IMG/VR virus record: IMGVR_UViG_3300018018_000009
Location: 1 to 56,246 of that record
Length of the DNA stretch: 56,246 nt
Strand: one strand, 5' to 3'
Source: a virus
Shown here one piece after another: positions 1 through 8,382 of this stretch (position 1 is the stretch's first letter; each line of letters starts with the position of its first letter). The notes below the pieces were generated by a model, which saw only the letters and a program-made list of their open reading frames with translations, had not been told where the DNA came from and searched no databases. Made by a program: the position numbers and the translations under genes.

Positions 1-9
1 AGGTAAATT

Positions 10-114
10 ATGTTACGAATCTGGCGTAGTCAGAAAAGGTATCAGAGGTTTAATCCGTTTACACTCATTATGGTGCTGATAGTTATTGCAGTCACGTATC
101 TCTTATCAAGGTAG
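10..114 (+). CDS. Small single-pass membrane protein
   Basis: A 34-residue reading frame with AGG a few bases before the ATG. The N-terminal half is basic (several Arg and Lys), followed by a hydrophobic stretch (about residues 18-33: FTLIMVLIVIAVTYLL) that would span a membrane with the basic end in the cytoplasm. No family recognised. The stop codon lies within the ribosome binding site of the next tiny gene, so the two are probably co-translated. It is short enough to be chance, but the RBS, the strand and the TM pattern favour a real gene. Confidence 0.45.
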   Translation: MLRIWRSQKRYQRFNPFTLIMVLIVIAVTYLLSR

Positions 115-125
115 GAGGTGAGTTT

Positions 126-185
126 ATGATTCCTTACATAGTGGTAGGACTTTTAGTGATAGGTGTAATTTGGAGAAATTGGTAA
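126..185 (+). CDS. Tiny hydrophobic peptide
   Basis: A 19-residue frame, almost entirely hydrophobic (IPYIVVGLLVIGVIW), with a strong TAGGAGGTGAG ribosome binding site. The stop overlaps the next start (TAATG), which is typical of coupled translation in this genome. No function can be assigned; a small membrane peptide is the only visible property. Confidence 0.35.
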   Translation: MIPYIVVGLLVIGVIWRNW

Positions 186-382
186 TGATAGAAGGCTTAA
201 CATCATTGGAGAATACTATCTTTTCTTTATGTCTTTCTGTGTATAACGAAGCGGTCGCTGAAGAACATTTAGGTCCCCCTGTTAGATTGAAGAAAGCTAT
301 CGGTGAATTGAAAAGACATATCATATCTCAGACTTACAAAACACCGTGGCAAAAGGATAATAGCGATGGAACTCGATCCTAA
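185..382 (+). CDS. Hypothetical small soluble protein
   Basis: 65 residues from ATG 185, preferred over the upstream in-frame TTG at 170 because GGAG lies about ten bases upstream and the ATG overlaps the previous stop. The protein is probably alpha-helical, with no Cys motif or transmembrane segment. Its length, helicity and position suggest a small regulatory or accessory phage protein, but no family is recognised. It overlaps the next gene by 17 bases. Confidence 0.6.
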   Translation: MIEGLTSLENTIFSLCLSVYNEAVAEEHLGPPVRLKKAIGELKRHIISQTYKTPWQKDNSDGTRS

Positions 383-572
383 TAAATTTAAAGTTGATGA
401 GAGCAGATCAAACCCGATGGTTGCAGCCATGCAGTATTTAGATTGTCCAAGTGGAAGGGAAATTTGCGCTTACGTGATTGTTGGTTTTGGAAGTATTGCA
501 GAGCAATGCGAATACTTTAAGTCTGACCCTAAAACAGAACAAGCAGAATGTTTGTTTGAAAAGAAAGATTAG
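366..572 (+). CDS. Hypothetical small protein
   Basis: 68 residues. It has several Cys (C27, C34, C49, C62 region) but not in clear CxxC pairs, and a short hydrophobic centre (AYVIVGFGSIAEQ). It overlaps the preceding gene and is followed at once by another small Cys-containing gene. No family is recognised and no catalytic motif is visible. Confidence 0.6.
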   Translation: MELDPNKFKVDESRSNPMVAAMQYLDCPSGREICAYVIVGFGSIAEQCEYFKSDPKTEQAECLFEKKD

Positions 573-575
573 CCA

Positions 576-737
576 ATGAATCCTCTTATATTTTTGAAAA
601 TGCCTGAACGTTGTCCGAACGGAAAGTTTGATACCGATGAACAATGTTGGGAATGTGGATTTGTTGAATATGTAGGTGGAGAAAAGAACTATTACAAGTG
701 TCCTTATACTCAAGTTATTTTTGTTAAGGGAGGGTGA
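576..737 (+). CDS. Small Cys-rich (zinc-ribbon-like) protein
   Basis: 53 residues from ATG 576, three bases after the previous stop. It contains a cysteine at residue 13, a CWEC pair around residues 24-27 and a further Cys near residue 42, consistent with a single zinc-binding knuckle. This is one of about a dozen very small Cys-pair proteins in the window. It ends in the strong RBS (AAGGGAGGGTGAA) of the next gene. Function unknown. Confidence 0.55.
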   Translation: MNPLIFLKMPERCPNGKFDTDEQCWECGFVEYVGGEKNYYKCPYTQVIFVKGG

Positions 738-738
738 A

Positions 739-1017
739 ATGGATAATGAAAATGCTCGTGAAGCATGGCTATTGCAGATAGAAAGAACTAAAAATGGTTA
801 TATACTTTTAGGGAATGATGGCCTGAGTGTTATTGAAGAAGATGATCAAGATGAACTTAAAGAACACGAGAAACTACTTTGGGCAGTCATGGAATATTTT
901 GGTTTTCAAGGAAGCAAACATGACAAGCAACGTTTACGAGTCATGCGAGAACAACAAGAGATTGGAATAGGAGACCAGACAATTAGGAGGGATAATGAAA
1001 GTTCAGGATGTAATTAG
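739..1017 (+). CDS. Hypothetical acidic protein
   Basis: 92 residues starting at ATG 739, chosen over the in-frame ATG at 676 because AGGGAGGG lies just upstream and the longer form would overlap the previous gene. It starts with a helix (NAREAWLLQIERT), has a short Gly-containing beta-like segment, an acidic stretch (IEEDDQDELKEHEK), and a basic C-terminus. The C-terminus overlaps the next gene by 23 bases. No known family recognised. Confidence 0.65.
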   Translation: MDNENAREAWLLQIERTKNGYILLGNDGLSVIEEDDQDELKEHEKLLWAVMEYFGFQGSKHDKQRLRVMREQQEIGIGDQTIRRDNESSGCN

Positions 1018-1435
1018 CATCGGTGATCTTTATAAGGCCGTAGGTCATAAATATTTTAGCAAGAAACCAATCGGAGGAGGAAAATACAGATACAAGTATG
1101 TTTACCCTGAAGTTGTTTCAGGCAAGGAAGTCCTGGCTGCAGGTGAAGGCAAACCATCCCAGGCAGCTTTAACAAAGGTTAGAGAAGAAAAGAAAGTAGA
1201 GAAGACTTTGTGGGATCACTTAAACAGAGCAAAGACAGAAATCAAAGAAAAGTTTGGAAAGTTTGATATAGAACCGAGTCATGGAGGCCATGCTGTCATC
1301 CTAAAGTTTAAAGACGGAGCCAAGGCTTTAGCCCATATGTCAGGGCGAACTAAAGATGATAAGCTTTTGATTGATACCGAGTGGCGAAGCGAACCTTATG
1401 TTCCAAAGCAACCCACATTTTATGTGAAAGAATAA
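995..1435 (+). CDS. Cassette-bearing small protein with leader and KYRYKY motif
   Basis: 146 residues, strong AGGAGG RBS. Residues 1-15 match the leader seen on many proteins here (M-K-V-Q-D-V-I-S-I-G-D-L-Y-K-A), and residues about 18-40 carry the second recurring cassette (KYFSKKPIGGGKYRYKYVYP), also present in the 2230-residue protein at 34852. The middle is helical and Lys/Glu-rich; the C-terminal 55 residues look like a small beta domain (GGHAVILKFKDGAKALAHMS). No enzyme family recognised. The shared cassettes suggest a virion-packaged or co-delivered protein; that role is an inference. Confidence 0.75.
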   Translation: MKVQDVISIGDLYKAVGHKYFSKKPIGGGKYRYKYVYPEVVSGKEVLAAGEGKPSQAALTKVREEKKVEKTLWDHLNRAKTEIKEKFGKFDIEPSHGGHAVILKFKDGAKALAHMSGRTKDDKLLIDTEWRSEPYVPKQPTFYVKE

Positions 1436-1437
1436 AT

Positions 1438-1896
1438 ATGACAAAATATAATAGTCTGGGAAAATTTGGAAAAGATTATTCTAATAAACGTTATAATGAT
1501 AGAAAAGATGACCCTGAGTTCAAAGAACTTAAAAGTAATCAATCAAAGAGATTTTATAAAAAGCACACTACTCGAGTTCTTGAAAAATGTAAAAAACGGA
1601 GAGATGATTTAAGAGACCAGGTTTTAAAGGCCTTTGGCCCATGGTGTGCAAATCTTTGGAATTGTCCGATTCCGAGTGAAAAATTGGATGTGCGAAGCTT
1701 GCAAATAGATCATATCAATAATGATGGTTATGAAGATAGAAAAAAGTATAAAGGTAGAGGAGCAGCATATTATAAAAAAGTTTTAGCTCATCAAGAGGAT
1801 TATCAACTTCTGTGTCCTTACTGTAATTGGATGAAGTTTATTAAACAGGATAAAACTAAGGCTGGAAAGAAGTCTTGGGTTCTGAGGAGAAAATGA
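1438..1896 (+). CDS. HNH endonuclease
   Basis: 152 residues from ATG 1438, just after the previous stop; the in-frame ATG at 1381 would lie inside the upstream gene. The N-terminal half is basic and helical. The C-terminal half has an HNH (beta-beta-alpha metal) arrangement: a LQIDHINNDG segment with the catalytic His, then LLCPYCNWMK with the Cys pair of the structural zinc knuckle. A second Cys pair upstream (CANLWNC) could complete the zinc site. HNH proteins of this size in phages are usually free-standing homing endonucleases or nicking enzymes that spread into intergenic sites. The ATGA overlap with the next gene shows it is embedded in the operon. Confidence 0.82.
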   Translation: MTKYNSLGKFGKDYSNKRYNDRKDDPEFKELKSNQSKRFYKKHTTRVLEKCKKRRDDLRDQVLKAFGPWCANLWNCPIPSEKLDVRSLQIDHINNDGYEDRKKYKGRGAAYYKKVLAHQEDYQLLCPYCNWMKFIKQDKTKAGKKSWVLRRK

Positions 1897-2105
1897 AAGC
1901 AGTAATTCAAACCATTGACGAGTTTATAAAATCAAGAACTAAAGGTGCTAAAGACAAATTTAAAAGAAGACATAAGCCTAGTCCACCTGTTAATCTTGGT
2001 GAAAAGATAACAGCTTCTTTAGGCCAACAGATAAAAGAGCTCGAAACTCTGCAAGAGCGGAACAGAAGATTAGATAAACTCTTATCAGAGCAGGATAAAG
2101 AGTAA
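1893..2105 (+). CDS. Short leader-bearing basic helical protein
   Basis: 70 residues from ATG 1893 (GAGGAGAAA just upstream; ATGA overlap with the HNH gene). Residues 1-14 (M-K-A-V-I-Q-T-I-D-E-F-I-K-S) are another copy of the recurring leader. The rest is basic (KDKFKRRHKP) and then a heptad-like coiled coil (IKELETLQERNRRLDKLL). Like the small internal proteins of T4, it consists of little more than a leader and a basic helical body, so a packaged DNA-associated protein is plausible. No sequence family is recognised. Confidence 0.65.
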   Translation: MKAVIQTIDEFIKSRTKGAKDKFKRRHKPSPPVNLGEKITASLGQQIKELETLQERNRRLDKLLSEQDKE

Positions 2106-2122
2106 AAGAAAGAGGCGTCAGC

Positions 2123-3007
2123 ATGAAAGACAAAATGCGTAAGAAAGTTAAAAACACAAAAGCCTGGAAAGTACGGCATGTGATTGCTGTTAAGGAAGAG
2201 GCTAAGACAAAAAAAGACATGATTGAAAAGGGAGTCAGTATGAAAGTTCAAGTTATTAGTTTAGATGAGGAGTTTGAAAAATCAACCGAGTCTGCCAAGA
2301 AAGCTTGGAAGAAAAGAAAACATGGGAAAGCATTCCAGTTCGGAGAAGGACGTGGTTATGTAGGAGGCCCGCCAGAGGGAGATCCATTTCCTCATAAGAG
2401 ATCGTTAGGCTGGAAGAAATGGATAGAGAGAAATCCGGACTGGATTAAAGAGCATCCAAAATGGAAACCCCCAAAAGTGACAGGTATAACTTTTAGGAGA
2501 CCAGGCTCAAAACTAAAGAAAGCCGAAGGACAAGTTGTTATTCCGGCTCACATGGCAACCGTCCATGGTAAGAAAGTTATGGTTCAGCAATCAATACCTT
2601 TCATGGCTCCTGGAAGACACGGAGATTATACCAAGAAAGTTCACACAACGGAGAGGGAAGAAGGGGGTAAAACTCATATCAAATATCATACAACTGATGT
2701 AGTGTCTTTTGATTCCAATGAGATAACCTTAAGAGATGGTGGATGGATGACAAGTTCCACAAAGAAGAGAATTAACCAAGCTTCAACAGAGCATGGACTT
2801 GGCATTAGCATCTTTCAGCATAAGAATGATTGGTTTGTTGCATACAAAGGAAAGACTATTCCTTTCAGAGACGAAATGACAATCAATCGTGAAAGAGGAG
2901 ATACTCATTATGACAAATGGTTTGATATGACAGAGAAGGAAAAGAAAACTCTGGCAAGTTATGAAAAACGGTATCATCGAGCGGAAGAGATGGCAGGCCG
3001 CAAATAG
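2123..3007 (+). CDS. Leader- and cassette-bearing protein of unknown function
   Basis: 294 residues from ATG 2123 (AAAGAGGCG upstream), or 255 from ATG 2240, which has its own GGGAG site and begins exactly at the recurring leader (M-K-V-Q-V-I-S-L-D-E). I consider 2240 at least as likely. The leader is followed by a variant AKKAW cassette (TESAKKAWKKRKHGK), then a basic Trp-rich region and a segment around VIPAHMATVHGKKVMVQQS that resembles a similar piece near the start of the 10389 protein. The C-terminal half looks beta-rich. It belongs to the cassette-tagged group; no catalytic motif is visible. Confidence 0.7.
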   Translation: MKDKMRKKVKNTKAWKVRHVIAVKEEAKTKKDMIEKGVSMKVQVISLDEEFEKSTESAKKAWKKRKHGKAFQFGEGRGYVGGPPEGDPFPHKRSLGWKKWIERNPDWIKEHPKWKPPKVTGITFRRPGSKLKKAEGQVVIPAHMATVHGKKVMVQQSIPFMAPGRHGDYTKKVHTTEREEGGKTHIKYHTTDVVSFDSNEITLRDGGWMTSSTKKRINQASTEHGLGISIFQHKNDWFVAYKGKTIPFRDEMTINRERGDTHYDKWFDMTEKEKKTLASYEKRYHRAEEMAGRK

Positions 3008-3008
3008 C

Positions 3009-6000
3009 ATGGAACAGATACAAGCTGTAAAGAAAACAATTTATGGGACTCCTGTTTACTTTGTTAAATCCTCTGAAGGATCAAAGAAGGCATGGGAAAC
3101 AAGAAGATATGGCGGAAGTCGCAAAGACCTTACTAAGATAAAGCAAGATCATGAAGACCTAAAGAACAAATACAAAGACCTTATAGAATGGAGTAGAACA
3201 GACTCATGGGAGAGGCCAGAGTTCTCTGGTTCGCCCGAGACCGTAAAGAAGTTCATAGCAGACGTTCAAACTCATCATACGAAGATGGTCGATGCTTTTG
3301 GAAAGAACAAAACGAACATAGGTATCGAGGAGGATTTAGGAAGAGCAACCAAGAACCCTAATGTTCAAGGATCGTTTGGTAATGCTTTAAGTGCTCTTTA
3401 TGGGATGGAAGATAAGATAAGATGGCTTAACCGCTATCTCCCAAAGGAACAAGAGAAAGGGTGGAAAGGCAAGGAAAGATCAGAGGCAAGCTGGAAGGAG
3501 CTCATGTCAAAGTCATCTGAAGGAGCAAAGAAAGCATGGCTAACAAGAAAATATGGCGGAAGTCACGCAGCATTAGAAGACAAGAAGTCTAGAGAATCTT
3601 TCAAGAAAGAGTTTTCGCTCAGTGATGTTGAAGGCGGTTCTAAAGATGATGTTCAGAGGCTTCACGAATCTTTAAAAAAGATAAATGAAAAAATACAGAT
3701 TGATGGGAGAGGTAAACTATCCTTCAGTATTAAAGCCCCTCTTCAAAAGACTTGGTTCGGAGATTTCGATGAGGGAAATGATACCATAGAGATACATCCG
3801 AAACATCTTGAGAAAGTTGAACATGAGTATCTTCATTTTGTTTTTAAATACAGATTTGGAAATCCTATGAGAATAGGCCCAGATCATTACGATAAGTTTG
3901 GAAGTAAAAGATTTAGTATTCTTGACCAAAAAGAAATACCCGATTATGAATCGTTTAAAAAGGTAAAGTCAAAAGGATCATACGAGGATTATCATAAATT
4001 TGCAAGGGCGTTCGGTCGAAAATTATTTAAAAAGATAACTCCTGAAGGTTTAGAAGATTCATTTGATGCATTTATTAAAAAGGTTGCAGATAATAAATCT
4101 TTAGATGGGGGGAAGAAAAAAGCGTTTACAGAACTTCTTCAAATATATAGGAACTTTTATACGAAACCTGGTATCTTAAAAAAGATGCAAGATTTGGTAG
4201 ATCTCCCTGTTTATGCATTAGAACCTACAGAACTCTTTGCGAGAGCTGGGGAACTTTACATGCATGGAACAACTTGGTCTTTGGATGTTATCGAAGCTGA
4301 TCTTACAGGAGAACAGGATTTAAAAGAGGACAAAGCCAAGAACGTAGCTTCAACTAAATTATTTCAAAGTCAGATTAAAGGGTGGGGAAACAAATATCTT
4401 AAAACCGGAGTTATGAGTAAATCTCTTTTTGTTATCTTTGAGAAATCTTCGGAGGGGGCAAAGAAAGCTTGGTTGACAAGGAAGTTCGGAGGAAGTCACA
4501 AAGGAGAAGAGAAGCCAAGTCTTAAGGGTCTTTCTTCTAAAGCTATTTTAGAGATGAGTCCAGAGGATCGTGAGAAATATCTCAAAGACATGGATTCATG
4601 GAATGAAAAGTTTGGCATTCCTAAAAAGATTGAGGTATCCGAAGCCAACATTAACAGATTTGTCGATAAACCAGATGAGGCTATAAGAGAGTATAACAGC
4701 ATCCAGCAGAAGTATGAGATAAAAAAGAAAACAAGTGTTAAGAAAACAAAGAAGTCTAAATCTAAACCTAAACCATTTAAGATGCAACTGGTCATTCCTC
4801 ATGAGGAGACTGAAAGGAGAATTCATGAACATCTTCAACAAGCGAAAAGAGAATCGTCAACGACACGTTACTTGGAAGGACGTACTCACGATGTGGACAT
4901 ATGGACAAAAGAGGATTTATTGGCTGCAGTGCCTAAGTCTCCAAAAGGTTCTCAATTCTATGCCAAAACAAATGTCCAAAACATCAAGCGGGTCTTAGAG
5001 TTTAAAAAACCAAATGAAGTAGGTGGGATTCATACAATCGTTGTTCTCGAGAATGGTAAACCAGTTTATCAATACATTGATACCACAACAGAGAAGAACT
5101 CAAGGAAGAAATTTGTACGATCAAAGAATGTCGAAAAGAATATTGGGGAGATACGAGCCTTCTATAAGAAAGGAATGGGCAAAACTGGATATGACAAGCA
5201 GATGGGTACTATCCTTTCATTGATTGACCTGTATACTATTCGGGTAGGAAGCAAAGCAGATGTTGATGAAGGTGTGAGGAAAGTTGAAGACTTAAAGAAT
5301 AGAGCTCTTATTAAAGCGCCAAAAGATATAGCAAGAGTACCATATGGGCTACCATATGATCGAAACACGGTTTATTACGTTTTTATTAAAGATGGGCAAA
5401 GGCTTATCGGCCCATCCGAGAGAATGGATGAGATCAGCGATGAGATCAACGAAGCCAGGAAGATAAAAGATAAAGCTAAAGTAGAAACTCTTAAGCAAGA
5501 GAAGAAAGACCTTGTTAAACCAATGCCCGAGGATTGGAAGGAAGTTTATAAGTTAGGACACTTTGGAGCAACCCAGTTAGAGGCCAGGCATGTCAAGATC
5601 GAGCCCGAGTATAAAGGAGTTGGAACTAATTTTGGAAGTGTTGTTCACCTTGATTTCATTGGTAAATCTGGGGTTCATTGGGAGTTCCCAGTTAATGATA
5701 CTGGAATTGCAGAAGCTTTAGCCGATCTGTCCAAAGGTAAGTCCGGGCGTGATCCTATATTCCCGGATGTTAAATATCAAAAGGTTACGGGTTTGCTCAA
5801 AGATAATTGGAAGTGTCTTGCAAAAGATTTTAGAACTTATCATGCAACAAAAACATTTGCTGAAGCAACTAAAGATTTTCCAGTCCCAAAGACAGAGCAG
5901 GAACTCAAATCAATAGAAGGTCAGATATTGGAAAGAGTTTCTGGTTTGCTCTGGAACACGAAGGGAATGGCTAAGAAGTCTTATATTGACCCTGCTGTCT

Positions 6001-6473
6001 ATGGAGCGTGGAGAGCAGGCTTATTAAAAGTAATGATGGAAGCTGCCCCGATTAAGAAGTCATTGCTTTTTAATGTGATCTTAGAGAAATCAGTTGAAGG
6101 CACAAAGAAAGCATGGCTAACAAGAAAGTATGGAGGTTCCCACAGAGAGCAGAAAAGCTACTATACAACTTCTGGTGCTATGACGATGAAGGAGTTTATA
6201 GAAACTGAAGTTGAAGATAGAGGGAACTATCCTTTATCTGAGGTTAGAGGCTGGATTAAAAAGTATGGTATCAAAAGAGATCAGCAAATTATGTGGGTAT
6301 CCCCCAAGAAGTGGAGAGCTTATAGCTATACTCTTCCGGCAGAGGAAATGGATTCTGCAAGAGATGTAGATGAATCTAAAATGGATGTTACCGAAGTCAA
6401 AGGTAAAGAAGGTTTTATAATTCCAGAGTCAGACGATGGAAGCGAAGGTTTTTTATTTGTTTTCAAGAATTAA
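3009..6473 (+). CDS. Polyvalent protein: HExxH metallopeptidase plus type IB topoisomerase
   Basis: 1154 residues from ATG 3009, one base after the previous stop (an ATG at 2961 would overlap it). Domains in order: an N-terminal AKKAW cassette (about 20-40); a second cassette near 166-186; a zincin domain with HEYLH at H272 and a downstream P-T-E-L-F-A-R-A motif supplying the likely third zinc ligand; a third cassette near 470-497; then a type IB topoisomerase domain from about 595 to 1010. The latter shows DLYTIRVGS, GATQLEARHVKIE, a GKSGV segment, KDFRTYHATKTF and the catalytic tyrosine in KKSYIDPAV (Y992), matching the poxvirus/bacterial small topoisomerase IB pattern. A fourth cassette (about 1018-1045) precedes a 100-residue unknown C-terminal domain. 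Such multidomain layouts are known as polyvalent proteins, thought to be delivered with phage DNA. The ATG at 3504 inside it has a good Shine-Dalgarno (AAGGAGCTC), so an internal start is possible. Confidence 0.85.
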   Translation: MEQIQAVKKTIYGTPVYFVKSSEGSKKAWETRRYGGSRKDLTKIKQDHEDLKNKYKDLIEWSRTDSWERPEFSGSPETVKKFIADVQTHHTKMVDAFGKNKTNIGIEEDLGRATKNPNVQGSFGNALSALYGMEDKIRWLNRYLPKEQEKGWKGKERSEASWKELMSKSSEGAKKAWLTRKYGGSHAALEDKKSRESFKKEFSLSDVEGGSKDDVQRLHESLKKINEKIQIDGRGKLSFSIKAPLQKTWFGDFDEGNDTIEIHPKHLEKVEHEYLHFVFKYRFGNPMRIGPDHYDKFGSKRFSILDQKEIPDYESFKKVKSKGSYEDYHKFARAFGRKLFKKITPEGLEDSFDAFIKKVADNKSLDGGKKKAFTELLQIYRNFYTKPGILKKMQDLVDLPVYALEPTELFARAGELYMHGTTWSLDVIEADLTGEQDLKEDKAKNVASTKLFQSQIKGWGNKYLKTGVMSKSLFVIFEKSSEGAKKAWLTRKFGGSHKGEEKPSLKGLSSKAILEMSPEDREKYLKDMDSWNEKFGIPKKIEVSEANINRFVDKPDEAIREYNSIQQKYEIKKKTSVKKTKKSKSKPKPFKMQLVIPHEETERRIHEHLQQAKRESSTTRYLEGRTHDVDIWTKEDLLAAVPKSPKGSQFYAKTNVQNIKRVLEFKKPNEVGGIHTIVVLENGKPVYQYIDTTTEKNSRKKFVRSKNVEKNIGEIRAFYKKGMGKTGYDKQMGTILSLIDLYTIRVGSKADVDEGVRKVEDLKNRALIKAPKDIARVPYGLPYDRNTVYYVFIKDGQRLIGPSERMDEISDEINEARKIKDKAKVETLKQEKKDLVKPMPEDWKEVYKLGHFGATQLEARHVKIEPEYKGVGTNFGSVVHLDFIGKSGVHWEFPVNDTGIAEALADLSKGKSGRDPIFPDVKYQKVTGLLKDNWKCLAKDFRTYHATKTFAEATKDFPVPKTEQELKSIEGQILERVSGLLWNTKGMAKKSYIDPAVYGAWRAGLLKVMMEAAPIKKSLLFNVILEKSVEGTKKAWLTRKYGGSHREQKSYYTTSGAMTMKEFIETEVEDRGNYPLSEVRGWIKKYGIKRDQQIMWVSPKKWRAYSYTLPAEEMDSARDVDESKMDVTEVKGKEGFIIPESDDGSEGFLFVFKN

Positions 6474-6496
6474 GATCGACCTACAAAGAAGGTTAT

Positions 6497-6604
6497 ATGA
6501 CCGATAAAGAATTTGGAGAACTATTGGATAAACTTTGGCCGTCAACTGAATTTGACGATGACGAACTACTCGATGAATCTTTAGAGGAAGAGGAGGATGA
6601 CTAA
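6497..6604 (+). CDS. Tiny acidic protein
   Basis: 35 residues from ATG 6497 with AGAAGG upstream. Strongly acidic, especially the second half (FDDDELLDESLEEEEDD). The stop overlaps the next start (TAATG). No family; the extreme charge may simply be a small accessory or DNA-mimic-like peptide, which cannot be tested here. Confidence 0.45.
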   Translation: MTDKEFGELLDKLWPSTEFDDDELLDESLEEEEDD

Positions 6605-6678
6605 TGAACTACTTTATGGGCGGAGCAATAATTTTTCTTTGGCTGCTGATATTCATATATCTTCCATACAGAATATAG
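6604..6678 (+). CDS. Tiny membrane peptide
   Basis: 24 residues from ATG 6604, overlapping the previous stop; the acidic codons of the upstream gene double as its RBS (GAGGAAGAGGAGG). One hydrophobic segment (AIIFLWLLIFIYL) ends in a basic residue. Function unknown. Confidence 0.4.
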   Translation: MNYFMGGAIIFLWLLIFIYLPYRI

Positions 6679-6687
6679 AGGAATAGA

Positions 6688-7236
6688 GTGTATTACGTCA
6701 TCTTAGAGAAATCGAGTGAGTCAGCAAAGAAAGCGTGGGAGACCAGGCGAAGAGGTCTTGGCAAACAAAAGCCTACAAAGAAACAATCTGAGAAGAAATC
6801 TGAAGCTGAGTCGCTGGCGAGAGCTAAAAGAATTATAGCAAAATACCCCACATGGGAATCTTATCATGAATCCCAGAAGGGCACGAAGTATAAAGATTTC
6901 ATCGGTAGAACTCAAGTCGTAAGAGATGCTGAACACGACAAACGCAATTCAAGATATATGTGGGAAGCAGCAAAGCAATGGGTTGATGCAGGTGGAAGCC
7001 CGGCAAAGAAATCAGCTATCAAATGGGATAAAACTCTTTCTGTAGCCCCGGGAGGAAAAGGTTATTTCTATACAGCAAACACTCCGAGAGGAAGAGTTTG
7101 GGTTGTATGGGATAGGGTCAACAAGAAGTGGAAAGTAGATCATGATTCTGGTAAGCCAAGTCATGAATCTATAAAACACGAACGTTTCAAAACTGCCGAA
7201 GAGGGATTGAAGGCCGTGGCTAAGTGGCTTGAATAA
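6688..7236 (+). CDS. VILEKS/AKKAW cassette-tagged protein
   Basis: 182 residues from GTG 6688 with GAGGAA upstream. It begins with one of the best copies of the tag: M-Y-Y-V-I-L-E-K-S then SESAKKAWETRRRG. Residues 30-60 are a Lys/Glu-rich linker; residues about 60-182 form a compact domain with a WEAAKQWVDAGG helix and a beta-like segment (GRVWVVWDRVNKKWKVDHD). No family recognised. The layout of tag, linker, then single domain matches a passenger protein carrying an N-terminal signal. Confidence 0.75.
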   Translation: MYYVILEKSSESAKKAWETRRRGLGKQKPTKKQSEKKSEAESLARAKRIIAKYPTWESYHESQKGTKYKDFIGRTQVVRDAEHDKRNSRYMWEAAKQWVDAGGSPAKKSAIKWDKTLSVAPGGKGYFYTANTPRGRVWVVWDRVNKKWKVDHDSGKPSHESIKHERFKTAEEGLKAVAKWLE

Positions 7237-7248
7237 TCAGGAGGATGT

Positions 7249-7794
7249 ATGATGAAGATTGAAGTCTTGATTCCGTTAATTGCAGCTTGTATAGCGTTTA
7301 TCGGTTTGATCTATACTTATTTTTGGCCTTTCTCAGAAATAAAGAAAGAACTCGGAGAAATTTTAGGTCAATTAAAGAACGTAGACTTTAAAGAGATAAG
7401 CGAGTTTGTAGGAAAATTCAAGCTCATAAACTTCGAAGATATCTTTCATAGATTAGTTGGCATAGAGACAAGAAGTACGGCCATAGAAACAAGATTGGGA
7501 AGCGTAGATATCCCAGACATGGCTGCAAAGATGGCTATCTTTTGGTTAGCGATAGAGCCCTCCATCAAATCTATTATTAAGCAGCCTATCCATTTAAGGA
7601 AGGATGACTTGGTAGACAGATTTCCAAGTTTAACGGATGAAGAGCTTTGTGAGTTGAAAGATATATTACAGGCAGAGATGCAAGAATTTTCAACAAAGAA
7701 ATCGGACCCAGTAGCACTTTCAAAAACTCTTGCATATGCTTTGATGATGGCAAGAGTAGATACTGTTCTTTACGAGAATGGCAAAAAATGTTAG
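7249..7794 (+). CDS. Membrane-anchored helical protein
   Basis: 181 residues; ATG 7249 and the adjacent ATG 7252 are both possible, AGGAGG lying at 7239-7244. Residues 5-25 (VLIPLIAACIAFIGLIYTYFW) form an N-terminal membrane anchor, followed by an amphipathic, coiled-coil-like region (FSEIKKELGEILGQLKNV; LVGIETRSTAIETRLGSV) and a helical C-terminal domain. First of three consecutive membrane-protein genes, probably a functional unit. No known family. Confidence 0.7.
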   Translation: MMKIEVLIPLIAACIAFIGLIYTYFWPFSEIKKELGEILGQLKNVDFKEISEFVGKFKLINFEDIFHRLVGIETRSTAIETRLGSVDIPDMAAKMAIFWLAIEPSIKSIIKQPIHLRKDDLVDRFPSLTDEELCELKDILQAEMQEFSTKKSDPVALSKTLAYALMMARVDTVLYENGKKC

Positions 7795-7802
7795 GAGATG
7801 CT

Positions 7803-8378
7803 ATGGATTTTTTAAAAGAGATAGAATTTTGGCTATCTATATTTGCATTCTTTGGTCAAATTGGTGTTTTGTTTCTGGTTAGGAGAATGATTAGATTCGC
7901 TGCAAAGTATGGAAAGCCTTGGGCGTTTGCTTTCAAAGTCTTCTTTGCAGCTATGTCAATTTGTCTACTAAGACGAGTAGCTATATTACTATGGACTTTA
8001 GGAGTAGATGGAGGTTTTAAGGAAGCAATCATTTGGTACGATCGGTATATTTCAAATCCTATTCTAACCTGTTTGTATTTACTTTTTCTTATCCTCTTGG
8101 TTAGATGGTGGAAATTCTTTTTTGGTAGTTTAGTTGGGTTGATTACAGGTCGTGAAAATAATGTTGGAAAGAGGGAAGAGGTTGCTAAGAACAGAGAAGA
8201 TACAGTTACTAAACGTGAAGATGTAGTCCGACTGCGAGAGATTAAACTTGTAGAGGGTGAAAAACTTATTGTCATAGAACTCAAAAATGCTGAAATCGAA
8301 AAGCCCAAAATAGTTGTAATTGAAGGGCAGACGTTATCAGTAAGAGGCGCTGGAAAGATTTTAATTGAAAAGGAGTAA
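7803..8378 (+). CDS. Multi-pass membrane protein with coiled-coil tail
   Basis: 191 residues from ATG 7803 (TAGGAGATGCT immediately upstream), preferred over ATG 7788, which overlaps the preceding gene. Three to four hydrophobic segments lie within residues 1-115 (ending LTCLYLLFLILLVRWW). They are followed by a charged repeat-like helix, in which N-V-G-K-R-E-E-V, N-R-E-D-T-V and K-R-E-D-V-V recur with a period of seven to eight residues, and a short beta-like C-terminus. Adjacent membrane genes on both sides suggest a joint role; holin or superinfection-exclusion functions are possible but unsupported. Confidence 0.68.
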   Translation: MDFLKEIEFWLSIFAFFGQIGVLFLVRRMIRFAAKYGKPWAFAFKVFFAAMSICLLRRVAILLWTLGVDGGFKEAIIWYDRYISNPILTCLYLLFLILLVRWWKFFFGSLVGLITGRENNVGKREEVAKNREDTVTKREDVVRLREIKLVEGEKLIVIELKNAEIEKPKIVVIEGQTLSVRGAGKILIEKE

Positions 8379-8382
8379 GATC

